Shown here in pieces: positions 47,931 through 56,191 of a DNA stretch of 64,000 bases (position 1 is the first letter of the stretch; each line of letters begins with the position of its first letter). The notes under the pieces are model-generated. The model did not search any database, was not told the DNA's origin, and saw only the letters and a list, made by a program, of their open reading frames with translations. Made by a program: the position numbers and the translations under genes. Source of the DNA: Myxococcales bacterium (GTDB taxonomy: Bacteria; Myxococcota_A; Polyangia; Polyangiales; Houyiibacteriaceae); the NCBI GenBank assembly GCA_029862185.1, contig JAOTXX010000003.1, positions 1 to 64,000 on the forward strand, read 5' to 3'.

Positions 47931-48755
47931 CTAGAAGGCGCCGCCAAACGAAAGGCCAGCCCCTCGCCTCGAGATCGACGGCGCGACTCCCCAGCTGAAC
48001 TCGTGCCCCGGCATCGGCGTCTTCCGCGTGTTGTATTCCTTCCAGGCGTTTTCGCTGGGGGTCTTGCGGAACGAAACGCCGAAGGTAGCGAAGCCTACCG
48101 CGAAGAACACCGCACCGATGACGTAGCCGGACGCGCGGTCCGCGCGGCCCATGCTGTCGGGAATCGGCGTGAACGCGAGGACCAGGGCCCCGGCCATCGC
48201 ATGGGTCAGCGCGGCCCACCGCACCAAGAGGCGCTCGCTCTGGCGGGCTTCTTGGGATGCCTGCAGCTCGCCCTCGAAGTGTGCGAGCTCGACGCCGGTG
48301 ATGCCGTCTTTGCGCGCCTTCTCCCAGCGCTCTTGCCGGTGTCTCTCATGGACGATGCGGGTCGCGGCGAACACGCCCGCAGTCAGATCGGCCATGCCGA
48401 GCGTCATGAACATGACCCCGAGGCCGCGCGAGTATTGACTCTGTGGCGGGTCTTCGATGAGGCGCCAGGCCGACAGACCGAGCAAAATCGAGCCGCCGCT
48501 AATCCCGGCAGCGGCCACGAACTTCTGCGTGGTGATCATTTCCTTTGCCGAGCTCGTCAGCAGCTCATCCAAAATCTCCGCGTTGTACGCCAGGGCGTCT
48601 CGGTCGAAGAGGTCGGGCTCTTGCGTGATCACGTCGGCGTCCGCCTCGACGTTCGCGCTGGTGACCTGGTTTTCGTCTTGCGCGGCCACTGTCGCCGGCA
48701 GAGCGGAGAAGAGAAGCAACGTAAGAACTGGAATCGAGGTCGAAGTGGGTCGCAT
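47931..48755 (-). CDS. Membrane or exported protein of unknown function
   Basis: Predicted 274-residue protein that I do not recognise. MRPTSTSIPVLTLLLFSALPATVAAQ looks like a signal peptide with cleavage after AxA. Two further hydrophobic pairs lie at about 85-105 and 115-140 and again at about 195-245 (ALTHAMAGALVLAFTPIP, GYVIGAVFFAVGFATFGVSF), with a charged amphipathic helix (RIVHERHRQERWEKARKDG) between. Found between two SDR genes (49 and 43 bases away). Possibly an envelope membrane protein; function unknown. Confidence 0.6.
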   Translation of the reverse strand: MRPTSTSIPVLTLLLFSALPATVAAQDENQVTSANVEADADVITQEPDLFDRDALAYNAEILDELLTSSAKEMITTQKFVAAAGISGGSILLGLSAWRLIEDPPQSQYSRGLGVMFMTLGMADLTAGVFAATRIVHERHRQERWEKARKDGITGVELAHFEGELQASQEARQSERLLVRWAALTHAMAGALVLAFTPIPDSMGRADRASGYVIGAVFFAVGFATFGVSFRKTPSENAWKEYNTRKTPMPGHEFSWGVAPSISRRGAGLSFGGAF

Positions 48756-48798
48756 GGGCGTCGGCCCTGGATAGCAGCGAGGGTCTACCGCCGCCAAC

Positions 48799-49626
48799 TT
48801 AGCGCTTGGTGCGCTTCTCGAGGAACTTCTCGTGGGCCCTGCTGAGGGAGTCGTAGAAGCGCTGCGGGGCGGCCCGCTTCAGGCGCCATGCGACTCGTCC
48901 GTCACGCATCGGCTGCACGTAGAGCTCGCCATCGCGCACGGCATCGATCGCCGCTTTCGCGACGTCAGCGGCTTGGACTTTCGAGCGCTCCATCCAGCGA
49001 ATGACCTGTGCGTCCTCCTTTTCGCTAGTGGCGCCGCGCCCTGATTCGACGATGTTCGTTCGGAAGAACGTGGGACAAAGCACCGCGACTCGAATGCCCT
49101 GAGACTTGTATTCGGCAAATAGGGTTTCGCTGAGCGAAACCACACCTGCCTTGGTGACGTTGTAGGCGGACATCGCGGGCGGAGCGATGAGGCCCGCGGC
49201 CGACGCGACGTTGACGATGTACCCACGTCCCTGAGGGCGCATCTTCTGGATCGCGGCCTGGCAGCCGTGAATCACGCCCCAAAGATTGATGTCGACGACC
49301 CAGCGCCAGTCCTCGATCGAGATCTCTTCGAATGGGCCGCCGACGGCAACGCCGGCGTTGTTGGCGATGAAATCGACGCCCCCGAGCCGCTTGTCCACCT
49401 CTTCGATCAGCGCGAAGACCGCATCGCGATCGGTCACATCGCAAGGGATCACCTCGGCGTCGGCGCCCAGCGCGCGCACCTGCCCGGCGGTTTGCTCGGC
49501 GGACACCGGATCGATGTCCGAGACGACCAAAGAGGCGCCACGCCCGGCGAGGTCGAGAGCCATGGCGCGGCCGAGACCGCTTCCGGCTCCGGTGATGACC
49601 GCCCGAAGCGGTTTGGGGAAAGACAT
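48799..49626 (-). CDS. Short-chain dehydrogenase/reductase (SDR)
   Basis: Predicted 275-residue SDR. Cofactor motif VITGAGSGLGRAMA near 11-24, Asp in VVSDIDP (NAD type), NNAGVAVGG, catalytic Ser in NVASAAGL and Tyr-x3-Lys in AYNVTKAGV. After the core fold the tail GELYVQPMRDGRVAWRLKRAAPQRFYDSL is like that of SDRs acting on lipids and long-chain alcohols in myxobacteria and actinobacteria. ATG 49626 used; the open frame upstream is unrelated. The downstream membrane protein and second SDR are probably in the same transcript. Divergent from the AGPS-like gene, with 78 bases between starts. Confidence 0.9.
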   Translation of the reverse strand: MSFPKPLRAVITGAGSGLGRAMALDLAGRGASLVVSDIDPVSAEQTAGQVRALGADAEVIPCDVTDRDAVFALIEEVDKRLGGVDFIANNAGVAVGGPFEEISIEDWRWVVDINLWGVIHGCQAAIQKMRPQGRGYIVNVASAAGLIAPPAMSAYNVTKAGVVSLSETLFAEYKSQGIRVAVLCPTFFRTNIVESGRGATSEKEDAQVIRWMERSKVQAADVAKAAIDAVRDGELYVQPMRDGRVAWRLKRAAPQRFYDSLSRAHEKFLEKRTKR

Positions 49627-49704
49627 GGACGGAGGGAAGCCCCGAACCGGCTGTCCGTCAAGGCGCTTGCAACAGGAGCAGCTGATGGTGGAAGGTCGCA
49701 GCCG

Positions 49705-51315
49705 ATGAACGATGGTCGAAAGCGGAGTTTCTGGGGCTGGGGCTGGGAGGACAAGTTCCCCGATACCGCCGCCCGAAAGGCGATGGGTGAGCACGCGCAG
49801 CTGATGTTGGGCTTTGTGCCGGAGCGTTGCGATGAGCCTCCATCACTCGACGCGGTCGAGCTGCGCGCTGCGCGGCTGGGCGTGCCGTCCGCGCTCGAAC
49901 CCGTACTCTGCGACGATCGCGAAGCTCGGGTCCGGCATACCTACGGTCGGTCCTACCGCGACATTCTTCGTGGTTTTCGGGGCGACTTCGATTCCGCGCC
50001 CGACCTCGTTGCGACGCCGCGGACCGAAGACGACATCCGCGCCCTGCTCGACTGGGCCTGCGACGCGAAGGTCGCGGTGATCCCTTTTGGTGGCGGGACC
50101 AGCGTCGTCGGGGGCGTCGAAGGCAACGTGGACGATCGCTATCGTGCGGTGGTGAGCCTAGACCTTGGGCAACTCGATCGCGTTCTCGACGTCGAGGAGA
50201 GCTCGATGTCGGCTCGCATTCAGGCGGGTGCGACCGGGCCGGCATTGGAATCGCAGCTTGCAGCGCACGGTTTGACCCTCCGTCACTTCCCGCAGTCGTT
50301 CGAGTTTTCGACGCTCGGTGGTTGGCTTGCCACGCGGGCCGGCGGGCATTTCGCCACGGTGTACACGCACATCGACGACCTCGTACAGTCGATACGAGCC
50401 GTCACACCGAGCGGTCTTTGGGAGTCGCGTCGTCTGCCCGGTTCGGGCGCAGGTCCGAGCCCGGACCGCCTCATGCTCGGCTCCGAGGGGATTTTCGGCG
50501 TCATCACCGAGTCATGGATGCGGGTTCGGCCACGCCCGGAGTTTCGCGGGACAGCGACGGTACACTTCAGTGACTACGGGCGCGCGGTGGAGGCGGTGAG
50601 GGCACTCTCGCAGTCGGGTCTCTATCCGAGCAACTGCCGGCTGCTCGACAAGCGCGAGGCGGCTCTCAACGCAGTTACCTTGGATGGGACGCACGTTCTG
50701 ATCGTGGCGTTCGAATCAGCCGATCATCCGATTCACGCCTGGATGGGCCGGGCGCTCGAGCTGGTCGCCGACCACAGCGGCACCTGTCCAAAGGGGCCCG
50801 CCTATCGGGAAGGGGGTGTGCCCAGCGGCGGCAGCGGCGGCGCTGGGGCGTGGCGGGACGCATTCATCGATGCGCCGTACTTGCTGAACACCATGGCGAG
50901 CATGGGGGTCATCGCCGACACCTTCGAGACCGCGTGCACCTGGGACCGTTTCGACCAACTCCACAGCGGGGTCGTGAGCGAAGTGAGGCGCGCGATGAAA
51001 GACGCCTGCGGGCAGGGCTTCCTCAGCTGCCGGTTCACGCATGTCTACCCGGACGGTCCCGCGCCGTACTTCACGTTCATCGCCCCCGGTCGTTACGGCG
51101 CCGAGGTCGAGCAGTGGATGGCGATCAAGAAGGCCGCCTCGGACGCCGTGATCGCCCACGGTGGGACGATCACGCATCACCATGCGGTCGGCCGGGTGCA
51201 TCGGCCCTGGTACGAGAAGCAGCGCCCGGCGCAGCTCGGCGAGGTGCTGCGCGCCGTCAAAGGCGTCCTCGACCCTTCCGCGGTCATGAACCCGGGTGTG
51301 CTGGTCCGGGTTTGA
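49705..51315 (+). CDS. AGPS-like FAD-binding oxidase
   Basis: Predicted 536-residue flavoprotein of the vanillyl-alcohol-oxidase fold, closest in pattern to alkyldihydroxyacetonephosphate synthase, which makes ether lipids by exchanging an acyl for an alkyl group. FAD motifs: PFGGGTSVVGGV (near 130), GATGPALESQLAAHGLTLRHFPQS, then LGGWLATRAGGH and YTHIDDLV. The catalytic region THHHAVGR, followed by W-Y, corresponds to the HHHG-x-G-x-x-R/H motif of AGPS. Start ATG 49705 with GAAGG about 10 bases upstream. The neighbouring SDRs may belong to the same lipid pathway. The real substrate is not proven. Confidence 0.82.
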   Translation: MNDGRKRSFWGWGWEDKFPDTAARKAMGEHAQLMLGFVPERCDEPPSLDAVELRAARLGVPSALEPVLCDDREARVRHTYGRSYRDILRGFRGDFDSAPDLVATPRTEDDIRALLDWACDAKVAVIPFGGGTSVVGGVEGNVDDRYRAVVSLDLGQLDRVLDVEESSMSARIQAGATGPALESQLAAHGLTLRHFPQSFEFSTLGGWLATRAGGHFATVYTHIDDLVQSIRAVTPSGLWESRRLPGSGAGPSPDRLMLGSEGIFGVITESWMRVRPRPEFRGTATVHFSDYGRAVEAVRALSQSGLYPSNCRLLDKREAALNAVTLDGTHVLIVAFESADHPIHAWMGRALELVADHSGTCPKGPAYREGGVPSGGSGGAGAWRDAFIDAPYLLNTMASMGVIADTFETACTWDRFDQLHSGVVSEVRRAMKDACGQGFLSCRFTHVYPDGPAPYFTFIAPGRYGAEVEQWMAIKKAASDAVIAHGGTITHHHAVGRVHRPWYEKQRPAQLGEVLRAVKGVLDPSAVMNPGVLVRV

Positions 51316-51324
51316 AGCCGCGGC

Positions 51325-52455
51325 CTAGCGTTCGCCTTCCGCGCGTAGCGCTTCGTCTCTTCGCACCCGGAAGATCACGCCGATGTCGTCACCACCGAGC
51401 TTCCACTTGCTCGAGTCGCGACCTCGATTCGGTCCGAATGAGTAGATGAAGACCTTGTCACGCCTGTCGTTGCAACTGGTGCGCACCCAGTACGCGGTGC
51501 TCCAGGGGTCGATGAAGAATTCAGCGCGCTCTTCGGGCAAACCACTTCGTGTGAGCGAGCGAAAGCGACCCTTGGTGAGCCTGGTGCCTTTGGAGCGCTT
51601 GGCCATTGCGTTCAGACGCTCGTGCTTTCCACACACAAGCATCCCGTCATCGATCAGGCTTCGGACGTCCCGTTCGATCGCTCGGATTTCCGTGGCCGCC
51701 ACCTCGACGACGACAGGCTCAGCGGAGAGCTGGGCGCGTGACCAAAAAGCGCTGGCCAACGCGAGGATCGCGACGATGCTGAGGGTCCCGATGAGGGCAG
51801 GCCAACGGATGGGCGCAGCTGCTTCGCTTGGGTCCGTGGAATCGTCACGCACGTGATCGGAGGCCGCAATAGCCGCGAACAAGAAGGCCAGGGCCATGCA
51901 TGCCTCGATGAGCTCGCCCGTGTAACTGAGGGGGTAGACGATGAGGAGCCCGACGAGCACCACGAAGATCGGCGCAAGTCCGGCAGGGGGCGCGGTGATC
52001 TTCAGTTTGGCCAGCAGTTCGTGGCCTACCGGGATGCGTTCGAGCAATGGAAGCAGCACGCCGTACAGGACGAGAATTGCGCCGAGCGTCTGCTTGCGAA
52101 GGCTCGTCGGCACGACGTTGTGCAGATTGAGCTCTTGCTGGTAGTTGTTCTCCAGAAAGTAGAGGGGAGGGGTGTAGCCAAGGACGCGTTGTCCCCACGA
52201 GATCTCCTCCATTGCGACGAGGACGCAGAAGGTCCCGAGCCCCGCAAAGAACCAGGGCAGTTGACGCTTCTCGCGCTGCAGGATGGCGGCGCGCATGAAG
52301 AGGACCGCAGCGGCCATGAACCCCCAAAACGTGGCCCACTCGAGCGGCTGGTCTTCCTGGACGTGCTGATAATAAACGTCTGGGTTCAGCACGCTAAGCG
52401 CGCTGAACCCAGCAATCAGACTAAAGACACACAGGTTGGCAACAACTTGTCGCAT
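51325..52455 (-). CDS. Polytopic membrane protein with GspG-like C-terminal domain
   Basis: Predicted 376-residue protein. The first ~241 residues have about seven hydrophobic segments with a conserved-looking EEISWGQRVLGY and NNYQQELNLHN motif between spans 3 and 4. The last span (about 218-241) is followed by a soluble 135-residue domain. That domain has RAIERDVRSLIDDG, then FFIDPWSTAYWVR, YSFGPNRGRD and GGDDIGV, which match in order the DPWGxPY, SxGxDG and DI hallmarks of major pseudopilin GspG C-terminal domains. A fusion of a polytopic domain with a pseudopilin-like head is not something I know. 24 bases from the next minus-strand gene upstream. Confidence 0.72.
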   Translation of the reverse strand: MRQVVANLCVFSLIAGFSALSVLNPDVYYQHVQEDQPLEWATFWGFMAAAVLFMRAAILQREKRQLPWFFAGLGTFCVLVAMEEISWGQRVLGYTPPLYFLENNYQQELNLHNVVPTSLRKQTLGAILVLYGVLLPLLERIPVGHELLAKLKITAPPAGLAPIFVVLVGLLIVYPLSYTGELIEACMALAFLFAAIAASDHVRDDSTDPSEAAAPIRWPALIGTLSIVAILALASAFWSRAQLSAEPVVVEVAATEIRAIERDVRSLIDDGMLVCGKHERLNAMAKRSKGTRLTKGRFRSLTRSGLPEERAEFFIDPWSTAYWVRTSCNDRRDKVFIYSFGPNRGRDSSKWKLGGDDIGVIFRVRRDEALRAEGER

Positions 52456-52479
52456 CCGGAGATACTAGACGAGCTAGGA

Positions 52480-52986
52480 CTATTTCTTCTTGCCCTTGCT
52501 ACCGCTGTCGCCTTTGCTCATTTCGTCGTCGACCGTCGGATCTGAGTCCTGGCCCGCCTTGCTGTTGCCAGGATTGCTGGAGTCGACACCGTCCTCGTTG
52601 TTGCCGTGTCCGTTGTTGTCACCACCATTGCCTGGGTTGCTGGAGTCGACGCCGTCCTCGTTGTTGCCGTGTCCGTTGTTGTTCTTTTCGGAGTCACCGT
52701 CGCCAGCATTGTCGCCGCCGCCGTCGTCGCTGCCGCCGCCGGAGTTGCCGCCGCCGTTGGTGCCGCTACCGGTGTCGCTACCGGACTCGCCACCGCCGGT
52801 GTCACTGTCGGAGTCGCCGCCATCGTTCTCCCATTCGCTTGCGTCTGGGGCTGTCGCACGGACGCGGTTCCCGATGTCGTCGGAGAGAAAAAACATAGAA
52901 AAAGGACTCGCGTTGGCCTCCACAAGCCCTAAAAGGCTCACCACCGCCGCGAGTCCAAGACCGATTGTCAAACGCGAGATTTTCAT
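52480..52986 (-). CDS. Secreted Asp/Gly/Ser/Asn-rich repeat protein
   Basis: Predicted 168-residue exported protein: signal peptide MKISRLTIGLGLAAVVSLLGLVEANA, about 30 ordered residues, then a long low-complexity acidic tail (DGGDSDSDTGG, then GGGSDDGGGDN). Two 18-residue units with NNGHGNNEDGVDS-type sequence are repeated, 21 residues apart. The C-terminus is KGDSGSKGKKK. The composition suggests a calcium-binding or unstructured extracellular polymer. ATG 52986 has GAGGTG 6 bases before, and a plausible promoter lies just upstream. It sits between the GspG-like membrane gene and the prepilin gene. Confidence 0.75.
   Translation of the reverse strand: MKISRLTIGLGLAAVVSLLGLVEANASPFSMFFLSDDIGNRVRATAPDASEWENDGGDSDSDTGGGESGSDTGSGTNGGGNSGGGSDDGGGDNAGDGDSEKNNNGHGNNEDGVDSSNPGNGGDNNGHGNNEDGVDSSNPGNSKAGQDSDPTVDDEMSKGDSGSKGKKK
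52574..52680. repeat. 44-bp tandem coding repeat, period 63
   Basis: Two nearly identical 44-base copies at 52574-52617 and 52637-52680 (one visible mismatch) encode the repeated NNGHGNNEDGVDS unit of the secreted protein. A near-identical DNA sequence suggests recent duplication and possible copy-number variation between strains. Confidence 0.85.
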
Positions 52987-53009
52987 TGTCAGCACCTCTT
53001 TCGAATTCC

Positions 53010-53037
53010 AGTATAGGATAAAATTTACAGTCACCAA
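53010..53037 (-). promoter_or_regulatory. Candidate promoter of the secreted repeat-protein gene
   Basis: On the minus strand TTGGTG (complement of 53032-53037), 16 bases, then TATACT (complement of 53010-53015), a near-perfect -10. The transcription start would be about 17 bases before the ATG at 52986. The local DNA is AT-rich for this genome. The -35 is poor, so control by an activator is possible. Confidence 0.5.
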
Positions 53038-53063
53038 GTGGGGTATGTTACCAACATTGCGAT

Positions 53064-53471
53064 TTATCGAGGGTTACTCGCCCCTATGATGTCCTTGAAG
53101 GGGTCTCCGTCGATCTCACCGGAAGCAATGCAGTACCAGGAGCGGGGGCCGGCATCCTGGATCAGGCGGAAATTGTACCGCCTGCCCTGAACCTCAGTTG
53201 GGGAGATTCGAGTGCCACCTTCGATCCGAAAGCCCAGCGCATCAAAGGTTCCGGCGTACTTGCCTCGGGTGACCAGGTGTTCGCGCTGGGCGGCCGCGAG
53301 CGCTCGAAAGGCCATGACCGCTTCAGGGCGCTTCGCCCGTGCCACGTGAAGCTGATAGCGATTGACCCCGACGGTCGCCAAGACCGAGATGATCACGGTG
53401 ACGATCATGACGTCGATCAAGGTGTAGCCCGCTCGCCGCCTATGGCTTGGTGCGCTTTGCGTTCCGTTCAT
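53064..53471 (-). CDS. Type IV prepilin-like protein
   Basis: Predicted 135-residue pilin-like protein. The N-terminal [25 protein letters not shown] is a class III signal: cleavage by prepilin peptidase after Gly15, giving N-methyl-Tyr. Position +5 of the mature protein is Asp, not the usual Glu. The globular part ends with [21 protein letters not shown], a minor-pilin-like pattern. Start overlaps the upstream pseudokinase stop (ATGA) with GAGGAG placed for initiation. No other pilus gene (PilB, C, D, Q) is near, so it depends on an unlinked machine, or is a pseudopilin with another purpose. Confidence 0.85.
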   Translation of the reverse strand: MNGTQSAPSHRRRAGYTLIDVMIVTVIISVLATVGVNRYQLHVARAKRPEAVMAFRALAAAQREHLVTRGKYAGTFDALGFRIEGGTRISPTEVQGRRYNFRLIQDAGPRSWYCIASGEIDGDPFKDIIGASNPR

Positions 53472-54712
53472 TTTCGCTCCTCTCCGTGGAGGCCTCCATA
53501 GACGATGATCTTGTCTTCCCAGTGCTGCGCAACCAGAGCATCTCCCCGGTGGAGGAATCCGTCGCGGGCTCCCCAGCGCTTCTCTGCTGTCGAGAACACA
53601 GTCTCCGCTTCTTCGCGGCGGCGCTCCTCCGAAAGAAGCTCCCAGGACTCCTCCACCTGGGCGAAGAGCACCGGCGGTGTGGACTCCGAAACCGATGCTT
53701 CGCGGATGAAGCTCGAGAGTTCGCCAGCGTCGTCGGGACTGATCGCCCTGAGCCCGCTCGAATTGCCTAGATATTCGCTGGCGAGAAACAAGAGGCCAGC
53801 GAATGCCACCACCATGCCGACGCCGCGAAGCAGCCGTTTGGATTGCATTGGGTTCGGGACGAATTTGGCCTTCGACACTGGAGTTTTTGGGACGACCGTC
53901 TCCGGAGCCGCCGGTTTCGCTGGTTCTTCGGGCACGTCAGGCACCACGCTCAGCAGGCCCGTGTTTCGATCCTCGACGTCCGGGTGCTCCATTCCGACGC
54001 TGAGGTGCTCGCGGTATTGACCGAGGTCCGCCAGCAGCTCGTCGATGAACTGGTACCGAGCGTCAGGGTCTTGGCACGTTGCTTTGCGAATGATTCGGAC
54101 GATGCCGGCGGGGTGGCTCCCAAGCTCTTCGAGCTTCGGGACGTCTCTCGCTTCCCGCGGCGGCTCCTCGCCCGCGACCACGAAGTAGAGGAGCCGTCCA
54201 AGCGAACAGATGTCGGAGCGGGTGTCGAGGACTCGCTCACGTGCTGTCTCCGGCGCGACATACGGGCCGCTCCGGGGCGCGATGCGAGGGCCCAACAAGA
54301 ATGGCTTCAGCTCGTCATCGACTGCGATGTAGTTCGGCGACATCGTCCCAACAGGAACGTCGGTCGCGTGGAACCGCCCCACGATCAGAGCGACCTCGCG
54401 AAAATGCCGCAGGCGCTCATCGAGACGCCACCCACTCCACGGCAAGTCGCGGAAGACGCCCTTGGGTGCCGGCGTCGCGAGAAGCACGTAAGGTTCTTCC
54501 TTGATGATTTGGATCCCGGACGCTTCGGCGTGGCGCGGGATGTTCTCGAAGTTGACCTTCTGCCCATCGGTGGTGACGGCCTGGAGGACGATGACCGAGA
54601 CTTCACGATCCTCGCGGTCGAGGCCCCCATGCACGACGATGCCGGGCGCACGGAAGATGGGCTTGCCCACCAGCACACCCGCCACGAAGGCATTGGTTGC
54701 GGTTTCTTGCAT
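53468..54712 (-). CDS. Membrane-anchored pseudokinase
   Basis: Predicted 414-residue protein with an N-terminal Ser/Thr kinase-like domain (about 1-240), a single span near 300-318 ([20 protein letters not shown]) and a periplasmic tail of about 95 residues. The kinase fold is recognisable by [18 protein letters not shown] (catalytic-loop and activation-segment position), the intact APE motif (YVAPETARE), and [20 protein letters not shown] (subdomain IX). All three catalytic positions are lost: the beta3 Lys reads Ile (VSVIVL), HRD is VGT, and DFG is LGP. Likely a signalling scaffold. The stop overlaps the prepilin start, so the two are coupled. Divergent from the FAD oxidoreductase gene. Confidence 0.8.
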   Translation of the reverse strand: MQETATNAFVAGVLVGKPIFRAPGIVVHGGLDREDREVSVIVLQAVTTDGQKVNFENIPRHAEASGIQIIKEEPYVLLATPAPKGVFRDLPWSGWRLDERLRHFREVALIVGRFHATDVPVGTMSPNYIAVDDELKPFLLGPRIAPRSGPYVAPETARERVLDTRSDICSLGRLLYFVVAGEEPPREARDVPKLEELGSHPAGIVRIIRKATCQDPDARYQFIDELLADLGQYREHLSVGMEHPDVEDRNTGLLSVVPDVPEEPAKPAAPETVVPKTPVSKAKFVPNPMQSKRLLRGVGMVVAFAGLLFLASEYLGNSSGLRAISPDDAGELSSFIREASVSESTPPVLFAQVEESWELLSEERRREEAETVFSTAEKRWGARDGFLHRGDALVAQHWEDKIIVYGGLHGEERK

Positions 54713-54822
54713 GCTTTACAACTTAAGTAATTAAATCCAGTATTGCCACAATCTCTTGGACTGTTCTGAGAAGTTTGAGGGGACTGTAACTCCGGGGCGC
54801 AGCCATCGTATCCTCCGCCGAC

Positions 54823-56190
54823 ATGCGGATCGTCATCATCGGAAACGGGGTCGCGGGAATGGAAGCGGCCCTGGCGGTCCGCGAGCGGGAGCCGAGTTGG
54901 GAGATCAGCCTGATCTCCGAGGAGAGCGACCACTTCTTCTCCCGCACGGCGCTGATGTGGGTGTTCAGCGGACAGATGAGCCATCGGGACATCGAGCCCC
55001 TGGAGCGTGATGCCTACACGAGGCTTGGTTTTCGCAGGGTGCGGGCTCGGGCTACTTGCATCGATACCGCGAAGCGGCTCGTCTCGTTGGCGGGCGGCCT
55101 GGACCCGGTTCCGTACGACCGCCTGTTGATCGCCTCGGGCTCGCGACCGCGCAGCGGACCTTGGCCCGGATCGGACGCGCGCGGCGTCGGCCATTTCGTC
55201 ACCTTGCAGGACCTCGCCTGGTACGAGGACGAGGTGCACGGCGGCAGCTCCCGCGCGGGCGGGCCTCCGAGACCCGACGCGCATCTCCCGGTGAGCGCGA
55301 GTGATTCGCCGTATCGGTTTCGCGAAGTGGCGGCGGAGCGCCGGGGTCGGTTGGCGCGACAGCCGGCGATCATCGGCGGAGGTCTCATCGGGATCGAAGC
55401 GGTGGAGGTTGCGGTGACGGCAGGCCTACGCCCTCGGTTCTTCATCCGCGAAGAATGGTTCTGGCCGATCGCCCTGGATCCACGCGAATCGCAATGGATT
55501 GCCGATCGGATGAGTCATCATGGCGTCGACGTGCATCTGGAGCACGAGGTGGAAATGCTCGAGGCGGACTCGGATGGCAACGTGACGGCCGTACGCACCA
55601 ACGAGGGGCGCTACGAGGCGGACTGCGTCGTGATCGCGATCGGGGTGATGCCCAATACGTCGTGGTTGGCGGGCTCAGCGATCGAGCTCGACGAGCGCGG
55701 CGGCGGCGTCGTCGTCGACGAATCCTTGAAGACGAGCGCAGCGGACGTGTTCGCGGCGGGCGACTGTGCATCGGTGCGTTGGTTCGACGGAACTCGGCGC
55801 CCCGAGCAACTCTGGTACACCGCGCGCGACCAAGGCCGTGTGGCCGGGCGACGGTTGCTCGGAGATTCGCCGCGTTATGAGAGGGGCGCCTGGTACAACT
55901 CGGCGAAGCTGATGGACATCGAGTACACGACCGCAGGGCTGGTGAATTGGAACCTCGATGGGGAGAAAAGCTGGTTTTTCGAGGAACGGGGCACGGTGCG
56001 AAGCACCACGCGGGTGGTCGTCCAACAGGACCGCGTCGTCGGGTTCAACATGCTGGGTCGGCGATGGGATCACAGCGTGCTCATCCGTTGGATTGAGGAG
56101 CAGCGAAGCCTCGACTGGGTTCTCGCTCACCTGAACGATGCAGCGTTCGACACCGAGCTCGTTCCGCCGCTACGCATTTCGGGAGCATGA
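54823..56190 (+). CDS. FAD-dependent pyridine-nucleotide oxidoreductase
   Basis: Predicted 455-residue flavoprotein of the NirB/rubredoxin-reductase type. FAD motif GNGVAGMEAALAVRERE (7-23), NAD(P)H motif IIGGGLIGIEAVEVAV near 190, and the second FAD motif SAADVFAAGDCASVRW near 305. There are no redox-active CxxC cysteines, so it is not a disulphide reductase. An insert of about 35 residues (HGGSSRAGGPPRPDAHLPVS) separates the domains. Its stop lies immediately before the start of the NapH-like iron-sulphur gene (1 base apart), so the two probably form an electron-transfer unit. The upstream ribosome site is weak. The natural acceptor is unknown. Confidence 0.88.
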   Translation: MRIVIIGNGVAGMEAALAVREREPSWEISLISEESDHFFSRTALMWVFSGQMSHRDIEPLERDAYTRLGFRRVRARATCIDTAKRLVSLAGGLDPVPYDRLLIASGSRPRSGPWPGSDARGVGHFVTLQDLAWYEDEVHGGSSRAGGPPRPDAHLPVSASDSPYRFREVAAERRGRLARQPAIIGGGLIGIEAVEVAVTAGLRPRFFIREEWFWPIALDPRESQWIADRMSHHGVDVHLEHEVEMLEADSDGNVTAVRTNEGRYEADCVVIAIGVMPNTSWLAGSAIELDERGGGVVVDESLKTSAADVFAAGDCASVRWFDGTRRPEQLWYTARDQGRVAGRRLLGDSPRYERGAWYNSAKLMDIEYTTAGLVNWNLDGEKSWFFEERGTVRSTTRVVVQQDRVVGFNMLGRRWDHSVLIRWIEEQRSLDWVLAHLNDAAFDTELVPPLRISGA

Positions 56191-56191
56191 G

